Shown: positions 26,863 to 31,481 of the stretch, piece after piece
Layout of the letters: each line of letters opens with the position of its first letter
How positions within the stretch are numbered: position 1 is the stretch's first letter
Source: a virus
Length of the DNA: 31,481 nucleotides
IMG/VR virus record: IMGVR_UViG_3300042146_000023
Coordinates: 1 to 31,481 of that record
Direction: 5' to 3' (one strand)
Notes under the pieces: model-generated
Database searches by the model: none
What the model saw: the letters and a program-made list of their open reading frames with translations, nothing else
Told to the model about the DNA's origin: nothing
Made by a program: the position numbers and the translations under genes

Positions 26863-27117
26863 ATGCATACCAAGAATCAAGCAGCCTTCGTTAAAGCCAT
26901 CCATAACGCTATTTCCTTCGCCGACGACAAATTCCAGCGTTCACGTACCAGCGAATACAAGCACATCTTCGGCATGCTTCGCGGTGCCTTGTTGGTCGGC
27001 GGAATCAGCTACGAAATGTACTCTTCGCTCTATAGTCACGTATGGGAATGCAAATTCGACTCTGACGCGGTAGACATGGAAGATCCTGAGCAAGCAGAAT
27101 TGAGCATGGAGGATTGA
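26863..27117 (+). CDS. Small phage protein, unknown function
   Basis: The 84-residue product (MHTKNQAAFVKAIHNAISFA...) is helical in the first half (FADDKFQRSRTSEYKHIFGM), has a hydrophobic stretch MLRGALLVGGISYEMYSSLY that is probably a buried helix, and ends acidic (DMEDPEQAELSMED). No family recognised. It is the first gene of the plus-strand cluster. Confidence 0.7.
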   Translation: MHTKNQAAFVKAIHNAISFADDKFQRSRTSEYKHIFGMLRGALLVGGISYEMYSSLYSHVWECKFDSDAVDMEDPEQAELSMED

Positions 27118-27119
27118 TT

Positions 27120-27425
27120 ATGGCGAAGCCTACTTTCAAGAATGACTCCCGGCCCACAGGTTTAGCTTCAGTTGGATTTGTGGCTGGTTGCGATATCAAG
27201 CGAACAAAAAAGGTTATTGGTCGTATACATGCGCCCTCAAGATTTGGTGGGCCCAGTATGGGTTACGAGGTGTGGTTTATGATCAATAAATCGGCTCATG
27301 AGAATTGCACATGGAGCTGGATCACTTATTCTAAGAATCACAAAACACTTGAAGACGCAAAGCAGAGTGTTCGCGATAGCTGGGCTGATATTAATCAGAT
27401 TGATCTGCGGGAGATGGAAGAATGA
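27120..27425 (+). CDS. Phage protein of unknown function, 101 aa
   Basis: The ATG at 27120 (MAKPTFKNDSRPTGLASVGF) follows GGAGG. The product is basic at the start and contains TKKVIGRIHAPSRFGGPSMGYEVWF and WSWITYSKNHKTLEDAKQSV, a strand-helix pattern. No motif recognised. The last codons overlap the start of the next membrane gene. Confidence 0.7.
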   Translation: MAKPTFKNDSRPTGLASVGFVAGCDIKRTKKVIGRIHAPSRFGGPSMGYEVWFMINKSAHENCTWSWITYSKNHKTLEDAKQSVRDSWADINQIDLREMEE

Positions 27426-27601
27426 ACATTCGCGCAATCACTACCGCAGTAATCATCGTTATCTTGTGCGCTGGCTTCGTTGTCTCTAATCGCATGAGTT
27501 ACCAGGACGGTATTGATGATCAGGCTTTCAAGTGCCAGATGATTTCTGAAGGCGTATGGCCCGACGTAGACGGCTACTTCGAAAAGGTTTGCAAGTCGTG
27601 A
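27422..27601 (+). CDS. Small membrane or exported protein, 59 aa
   Basis: From the ATG at 27422 the frame gives MNIRAITTAVIIVILCAGFV, one membrane segment, then a short outer part with SYQDGIDDQAFKCQMISEG, VWPDVDGYFEKVCKS. Two cysteines (C38, C57) could form a disulfide outside the membrane. The pattern YQDGIDDQ..C.M...G.WPD is familiar from small Pseudomonas phage proteins of unknown role. The start overlaps the upstream stop as ATGA. Confidence 0.7.
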   Translation: MNIRAITTAVIIVILCAGFVVSNRMSYQDGIDDQAFKCQMISEGVWPDVDGYFEKVCKS

Positions 27602-27675
27602 TCTGGGTTGCTGGTTATATTTTATTTCTGGCGCTGACGTGCTGCCTGTTTCATAATGGACTATCGGAGGTTTGA
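27598..27675 (+). CDS. Possible 25-aa membrane peptide
   Basis: A GTG at 27598 that overlaps the previous stop (GTGA) opens 25 codons, MIWVAGYILFLALTCCLFHN then GLSEV. The peptide is a single hydrophobic helix. There is no good ribosome site, so translation would depend on coupling. GGAGG at its 3' end serves the next gene. Confidence 0.35.
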   Translation: MIWVAGYILFLALTCCLFHNGLSEV

Positions 27676-27678
27676 AAA

Positions 27679-28143
27679 ATGAGTGGAGTACATAACCCGA
27701 TCCTTGGCTATGCCGACAGCTACCGGCTGATGGTTCGCATGGCGGAGAAAGAAGGTAAGCCGCTTGTTGTAAGCATGTGGTCGGTGATTACCGATCTTGA
27801 GCGGAACATGGCGCCTCTGATGGCTGCCGCCCAATCCGAACTGGCTGCTGAGAAGACCGCATCTTCGGGCATTTACCAGCAATTGGAAATATGCCAGAAG
27901 CAGCGTGATGCTCTGCGGGAAGATCTGGCTCACTTCAAGGACGGATCGCAGCACTTGCTGAAAAGCCTGACAGTCGCCGAGCAGCGGAATGCGGAGCTGG
28001 TCGAGCTGACCAAAGATGCGCTGAAGGCTTTCAACTACCACCCTGAGGGCAGTTGCTACAACCCCGGCATCGCATTTGTGAAACCTTGGTCAATACGCGC
28101 TGCTGAATTGATCAAACCCACCGAATCGGGAGCAAGCGAATGA
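27679..28143 (+). CDS. Ea22/ead-like phage accessory protein
   Basis: The 154-residue product (MSGVHNPILGYADSYRLMVR...) has a central coiled coil (LAAEKTASSGIYQQLEICQK, then QRDALREDLAHFKDG) of the kind seen in Ea22-like proteins, followed by EQRNAELVELTKDALKAFNY and a C-terminal tail. The modular, coiled-coil build is common in phage accessory genes with no known function. CGGAGG precedes the ATG. The stop overlaps the next start by ATGA. Confidence 0.72.
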   Translation: MSGVHNPILGYADSYRLMVRMAEKEGKPLVVSMWSVITDLERNMAPLMAAAQSELAAEKTASSGIYQQLEICQKQRDALREDLAHFKDGSQHLLKSLTVAEQRNAELVELTKDALKAFNYHPEGSCYNPGIAFVKPWSIRAAELIKPTESGASE

Positions 28144-28385
28144 CGAACAAGCAACTTGCGGCCATCAGGCAGCTGGAAGCATCGCTACTTGGTATCAAGC
28201 GCGCAGGGCTTGCGATGGTTGGAATTGACGACAGCCTGCTTATAACGGTGAAAGATTCCGCACTCCAGTCAGAAATGGACGCGAGATCAGGCTGCGAGGC
28301 GATTCTTGAGCGCAATAACACCGGCCACGAAGACACCGAAACCGTGAACCATTACGGCGTATATCTCGACAGCGGAGGCGCGTAG
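28140..28385 (+). CDS. Small phage protein, unknown function
   Basis: The 81-residue product (MTNKQLAAIRQLEASLLGIK...) has a helical start with LRRAGLAMVG-like pattern, then strand-rich DDSLLITVKDSALQSEMD and an acidic end NHYGVYLDSGGA. A recurring phage pattern but no known role. Coupled to the previous gene by ATGA. Confidence 0.7.
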   Translation: MTNKQLAAIRQLEASLLGIKRAGLAMVGIDDSLLITVKDSALQSEMDARSGCEAILERNNTGHEDTETVNHYGVYLDSGGA

Positions 28386-28387
28386 CC

Positions 28388-29275
28388 ATGAGCAAGCGAA
28401 TGAGCAGTAAAATTGAGTACACCTGCAAAGGTAAAGGTGGCCGGTATGAAATCCTTGGGTTGGCAACCGGTGCAGGGCTTACTCGTGGCGAGGATCGTTT
28501 GATTTACAAGGACGCTAGCACGGGCCGACTTTTCCTACGCACCGAAGCCGACTTCACTGAGCGTATGGAGCGCTTGATGGATGCCGCCCCTGTCGTCGAG
28601 CGCCAGCCGGTGGCACACAGCATGAAGTCTGTAGCTGAAGCCGTTGACGCATCCAGGTGCTATACGGTTCTGACTTCAAACCAATGCTTCTCTCTGGCAC
28701 AAAGCCTCAACAACCAAGCGATCCGTGTTGCCCCGCCCGAACTCGCCGAACTGCAAGCCACCATCGCACGGCTGACGGCGGAGAACGAGCGGCTGAAAGA
28801 TGAGACCACCAGCCAATATGCGAAACGTGTTGCTGTCGTTGAAGAAATCGAGCGGATGAAGGGTGGGCAGGGTGAGGCGGTGGCGTGGCTAAACGTTGCT
28901 ACAGGTCATGTCACAACCAGCTCAGTCGTGGTGATGGATTGGGACGACGAAAAGGAACAGGTTCAATCGCTCTACGCCTCGCAGCCCGCGCAGGTATCGG
29001 TGGTGCTGCCTGAGCGCTTGACGGCTGCCGAGCTTGAAGAACTGGAAGTCATTGAGGTGCTGCTTCACGGGCAAGGGCTTTCAAATCTTGCAGGTACCAT
29101 GGCTGCCGCTCGCCAGTTTATCGACGAAATCGTCTGTCTTGATGCTCCGACACGGACATTTCGTCTTCCTGAACGGAAGCCGATAGAGGCTCTGAGTTTC
29201 AACTGGACGACCGCAGACGTCGAAAACACAGGATGGAACGCCTGCCTCGACAAGGTCAAGGAGCTGAATCAATGA
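28388..29275 (+). CDS. Modular Ea22/ead-like accessory protein, 295 aa
   Basis: The product has several distinct parts: a basic N-terminus (MSKRMSSKIEYTCKGKGGRY) with a small domain giving LGLATGAGLTRGEDRLIYKD, a central coiled coil (ELAELQATIARLTAENERLK, about residues 117-136), a GGQGEAVAWLNVATGHVTTS block that looks like a small beta domain, and a helical C-terminus with PERLTAAELEELEVIEVLLH. Phages mix such modules freely. Function not known. The 3' end overlaps the next gene by ATGA. The base composition is more GC-rich than neighbours, which hints at separate origin. Confidence 0.74.
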   Translation: MSKRMSSKIEYTCKGKGGRYEILGLATGAGLTRGEDRLIYKDASTGRLFLRTEADFTERMERLMDAAPVVERQPVAHSMKSVAEAVDASRCYTVLTSNQCFSLAQSLNNQAIRVAPPELAELQATIARLTAENERLKDETTSQYAKRVAVVEEIERMKGGQGEAVAWLNVATGHVTTSSVVVMDWDDEKEQVQSLYASQPAQVSVVLPERLTAAELEELEVIEVLLHGQGLSNLAGTMAAARQFIDEIVCLDAPTRTFRLPERKPIEALSFNWTTADVENTGWNACLDKVKELNQ

Positions 29276-29505
29276 GATCTGTCTACGGTAAGGAGTGCGG
29301 GCTGCATCCAGAGTTAGCGGGTCGTCGCTACTTGCCTAATCTTGCCTGCATCAAGTGTCATAGCATTCAGAACAAGGATCGTCACGCAGCGCGCAAGTTA
29401 GCGCTAAACGAACTAATCGCAGCAGCTATTGAGGCGCCACAAACGCCTAGATTGACTGCTGCACTGAAAGCAATGGGTAAATCAGCATGCAGCATAAAGC
29501 CTTAA
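29272..29505 (+). CDS. Small zinc-ribbon-like phage protein
   Basis: The ATG at 29272 (MRSVYGKECGLHPELAGRRY) overlaps the upstream TGA. The 77-residue product has C9...H12 and LACIKCHSIQNKDRH (C25, C28 region), a Cys/His set typical of small phage zinc-ribbon proteins, then a helical alanine-rich tail (ALNELIAAAIEAPQTPRLTA). It may bind nucleic acid. Its stop lies inside the next gene. Confidence 0.7.
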   Translation: MRSVYGKECGLHPELAGRRYLPNLACIKCHSIQNKDRHAARKLALNELIAAAIEAPQTPRLTAALKAMGKSACSIKP

Positions 29506-29672
29506 GCAACCGTTATTACCTAGAAGGGAAAGTTGCCTATCTGGAGGGAAGAAATGACTGTCCATACCAAAATGGAGAACAAAAAAACTACTGGCTCGCA
29601 GGAATTGTTGAGATGCGCGAAGAGCTTAGAGTTCTCAGAGAAAGTTTGCAGTTGCAAGCACGAGCTGAGTGA
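29487..29672 (+). CDS. Rmf/CrpP-like protein (ribosome modulation factor family)
   Basis: The 61-residue product starts MQHKALSNRYYLEGKVAYLE and continues GRNDCPYQNGEQKNYWLAGI at residues 21-40. The pattern G-R---CPY------WL-G matches ribosome modulation factor and the related CrpP/Rmf fold proteins. Rmf dimerises 70S ribosomes in stationary bacteria. In phages such proteins are known by homology but their role is unsettled. The start overlaps the previous gene's end by 19 bases and has only a weak ribosome site. The next gene starts 67 bases inside it in another frame. Confidence 0.72.
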   Translation: MQHKALSNRYYLEGKVAYLEGRNDCPYQNGEQKNYWLAGIVEMREELRVLRESLQLQARAE

Positions 29673-29760
29673 TACAGGAGCAATTTTTCTACGCAGTTAC
29701 GGTGTTCTGTATTGCAACGAGTGTTCCGGCCTTCAATCCATTAAGCACGAGATCAGATAA
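29554..29760 (+). CDS. Small zinc-ribbon protein overlapping the Rmf-like gene
   Basis: The ATG at 29554 has GGAGGG with a five-base spacer, a very good site. The 68-residue product (MTVHTKMENKKTTGSQELLR...) contains KVCSCKHELSDTGAIFLRSY and GVLYCNECSGLQS, so CxC and CxxC could bind zinc. It overlaps the Rmf-like gene by 119 bases in another frame. Both frames show family-like patterns, so both may be coding. It shares TAATG with the next gene. Confidence 0.68.
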   Translation: MTVHTKMENKKTTGSQELLRCAKSLEFSEKVCSCKHELSDTGAIFLRSYGVLYCNECSGLQSIKHEIR

Positions 29761-29954
29761 TGAGCCAACGAATCAAACTGAAATTCTTCCCGTTTCCTGA
29801 CATGGTTTCGGATCTTGTGGTTAACTTGGCAGAGTCTGGATTCAATATCGAGATGAGTCCGTGCGAAGGTGGAGACTTTAGCGTGTTGATTGCTGAGCGT
29901 TGTTATGAAGGGGAAGAGCCGATGGTGCTGCCGACTGGACCAACTATCCACTAA
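29760..29954 (+). CDS. Small phage protein, unknown function
   Basis: The 64-residue product (MSQRIKLKFFPFPDMVSDLV...) looks like a small alpha/beta domain: KLKFFPFPDMVSDLVVNLAE, then GFNIEMSPCEGGDFSVLIAE. It is the last gene of the cluster and ends just before the bidirectional terminator. No family recognised. Confidence 0.68.
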   Translation: MSQRIKLKFFPFPDMVSDLVVNLAESGFNIEMSPCEGGDFSVLIAERCYEGEEPMVLPTGPTIH

Positions 29955-29957
29955 AAG

Positions 29958-29982
29958 AAACCCCGCTTATTAGGCGGGGTTT
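29958..29982. terminator. Bidirectional intrinsic terminator
   Basis: AACCCCGC (29959-29966) pairs with GCGGGGTT (29974-29981) around a seven-base loop, with T-tracts on both strands. It separates the plus-strand cluster from the convergent tail-spike gene. Confidence 0.92.
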
Positions 29983-29990
29983 TTGTTTAT

Positions 29991-31481
29991 CTAGATGTTG
30001 CCGCTAATGGACCTCGTACCTGTGAAGGTGTCGTTGACCGTACCAGAGATCTGGTTGCACATAAGCGTTAGCTTGCCGTCACCGCCTGTCAGAGTTACGT
30101 TGCCTATAATCCGGTTGCTAGTGGTAATAGTATCTCCACGGTTAATAATCAAATTGCCAAGAAGGTGACTAGAGTTCATAGACGCCGTATCCACTTGGTC
30201 GAAAGTCATTGTCGCGGCAATAGTGCAGCCGGTGATCTGCAAGTCCTCAAGAGCTGCACCGGATCCGCCGATGAACTGGGACGCGATATCGCTCGTGATG
30301 GTGCATCCGATAAATTTTACCCGTTGCAGGCGTGGCGTCGTGGCGTCGATACCGAGAACGTAAGTTCCCCAGCCTTCCATGTGGCAACTGGTGAACGTAA
30401 AAATACCGTTCGGGTTGTTGTAGTTGACAATGCGCATGACCATGTTAGCCAATGCGCCTGACTGGTTGAACTGGCAGGCTGTGAAGTCAACAGTGTCAAC
30501 CTGAATACCGCCAGAACCATCGACAAGTACGTACCCGTCTGAGATAAGGTCAATGCCGCCATTTCGCCCGAACCGGCAGTTGTTAAAGCGCGGCTCTACA
30601 CACTGCGAGATCTTTAAGTGGTACCCCGTGCACATCCAGGTATTCAGGCGGCTAAACCAGGGGTTCAACTGTCCGTTTACGTGTACGCAGATGCCGTGGC
30701 GATAAACTGCGCAGTCTTCAAAAATCTGCTGATCCACGCCAGAGCAGATCAGCCCGCGAACACTGCTGGCCCAAACGCCAGTTCTCCGAGTGATCACAAC
30801 GTTTTTGTATTGGCCGCTGAAAGTCGTGTCGCCAACTCGTGCATGGACCACGCCGTCAAGGGTCAACTCTCCGACAATCGCGCACTTAGCTTCGTCGGTG
30901 GAGGTTGCGCGAGACTGGAACTCTACGTTGCTGCCGCCGTTCCAAAAAATAGTAGCGGAGGTGTAATAGAGACCGAGCGGGTAGAAAACCGTCACGCCAC
31001 GTGGGGTTAGGTCGTGCGCCCGCTGCAATGCGATAGCGTCATCCGTGCCGGTGTTCGAAACCTTTGTGTAGTCGCCTTTTGCGCCGGCTTGCTTTACCGT
31101 TAACTTGTCCTCGTAAACAATCTTGCGTCGTACGCCGCCAGTGCTGACAAGGGTAGTGAAGCTGTTATCGGCCGAAATCGTATCCGACAGGTCGATACGG
31201 TACATAGCACCGCCGTCTGCCGACCCCGCGTAGTAACCGGTAGTCGCGATGATCCCTTTGAAGCTTGCAGGAACTAGCCGTGCCGCCGCGATAGAGTCAA
31301 CAATCAAGAATTCAGACTTGTTTTTGAGCAGTTCAAGCTGAACGGTTGTCGTATTTCCGTCTTCGTCCACTGCGCCAATAAGCGTAGCGCCAGTCGGTTG
31401 TCCGAGGTCTTGGCGAAGAACGAAGTCGCCCCGATTCACGAAATTAGGCGCGTCAGTGGTCCAGTTGTTCACGGTGGTGTA
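29991..31481 (-). CDS. Tail spike/fibre with beta-helix fold (N-terminus beyond window)
   Basis: The frame stays open to the window edge, so the N-terminus is missing; the first in-window start-like codon is GTG at 31472. The visible part (about 496 residues) has a phage-specific head-binding type start (WTTDAPNFVNRGDFVLRQDL), a linker, then a pectate-lyase-like beta-helix beginning near LTVKQAGAKGDYTKVSNTGT and DDAIALQRAHD, the usual entry motif of tail spike beta-helices, followed by many Asn/Gly/Val turns (FTACQFNQSG, FTSCHMEGWG, FIGCTITSD, LQITGCTIAA). Such trimers bind and often cut surface polysaccharide of the host. I cannot see the catalytic residues with certainty. The final repeats (GNLIINRGD, GNVTLTGGDGK) look like a capping end. 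Confidence 0.85.
   Translation of the reverse strand, partial: YTTVNNWTTDAPNFVNRGDFVLRQDLGQPTGATLIGAVDEDGNTTTVQLELLKNKSEFLIVDSIAAARLVPASFKGIIATTGYYAGSADGGAMYRIDLSDTISADNSFTTLVSTGGVRRKIVYEDKLTVKQAGAKGDYTKVSNTGTDDAIALQRAHDLTPRGVTVFYPLGLYYTSATIFWNGGSNVEFQSRATSTDEAKCAIVGELTLDGVVHARVGDTTFSGQYKNVVITRRTGVWASSVRGLICSGVDQQIFEDCAVYRHGICVHVNGQLNPWFSRLNTWMCTGYHLKISQCVEPRFNNCRFGRNGGIDLISDGYVLVDGSGGIQVDTVDFTACQFNQSGALANMVMRIVNYNNPNGIFTFTSCHMEGWGTYVLGIDATTPRLQRVKFIGCTITSDIASQFIGGSGAALEDLQITGCTIAATMTFDQVDTASMNSSHLLGNLIINRGDTITTSNRIIGNVTLTGGDGKLTLMCNQISGTVNDTFTGTRSISGNI

Noticed and set aside
26763-26873. N-terminal extension of the lysozyme with a hydrophobic start (MVCIGLLLLAWSD...)
   Set aside because: It would run through the divergent promoter gap, has no good ribosome site, and the lysozyme domain starts normally at MKTSQAG with GAGG before it.
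30165-31010. Plus-strand frames inside the tail-spike gene
   Set aside because: They are shadows; the minus strand has a continuous beta-helix-like protein and the plus frames have no ribosome sites or motifs.
1-31481. CRISPR array, insertion sequence, integrase or attachment site
   Set aside because: No regular repeat-spacer pattern, transposase or recombinase motif, or tRNA-end target was seen.

Overview
The window is part of the genome of a tailed double-stranded DNA phage or prophage (Caudoviricetes). It carries terminase small and large subunits, a portal, a minor head protein, a prohead-protease-like protein, a tail spike, a full lysis set (holin, lysozyme, Rz, Rz1) and its own replication and recombination set (initiator-like protein, DnaC-like loader, DnaB helicase, RusA, RecE-like exonuclease, SSB). 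No integrase, tRNA, insertion sequence or CRISPR array was seen. The many very short, tightly packed genes, strong GGAGG ribosome sites and ATGA/TAATG junctions fit a phage of a Gram-negative host. Several small proteins resemble ones I know from Pseudomonas phages, so Pseudomonas or a relative is my best guess for the host, but this is inference.

Layout. 1-8.6 kb is the head and packaging region. On the minus strand, read right to left, are holin, P22 gp3-like small terminase, large terminase, a methyltransferase-like protein, three small genes, a 304-residue protein of unknown role and a DUF2213 prohead-protease-like gene cut by the window edge. Between 1.8 and 4.1 kb the portal and minor head genes lie on the plus strand, opposite to both flanks, with their own -10 box and terminator. 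8.9-10.4 kb is a minus-strand operon of seven small unknown genes with a promoter/operator and a double hairpin at its end. 10.5-12 kb holds an HTH-metallophosphoesterase fusion. 12-17.9 kb is a dense minus-strand run of about twenty small accessory genes (several zinc-ribbon or membrane proteins, a DUF2493/SLOG protein, RusA), and 17.9-21 kb holds DnaB, DnaC, the initiator-like protein and a Cro-like HTH protein.

At 20.96-21.18 kb transcription diverges around a regulatory region containing a perfect palindromic operator. Rightward, 21.2-25.9 kb carries an unknown abundant-looking first gene, then a recombination operon (RecE-like nuclease, an unknown conserved partner, an HNH endonuclease in an odd reading frame, SSB) and two related HTH proteins. 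The lysozyme/Rz/Rz1 cassette at 25.9-26.8 kb is on the minus strand, far from the holin. 26.9-29.95 kb is a plus-strand run of small accessory genes ending in an Rmf/CrpP-like protein overlapped by a zinc-ribbon gene and a bidirectional terminator. The window closes with a beta-helix tail spike on the minus strand, cut at its N-terminus by the edge.

Non-coding structure worth attention: a dispersed palindrome related to TGTTCTCCGGAGAACA occurs five times, always at the 3' end of a gene; several minus- and plus-strand promoters share TTGACN with 17-18-base spacers and some carry operator-like inverted repeats; and a short segment lies between two intrinsic terminators with no ORF.
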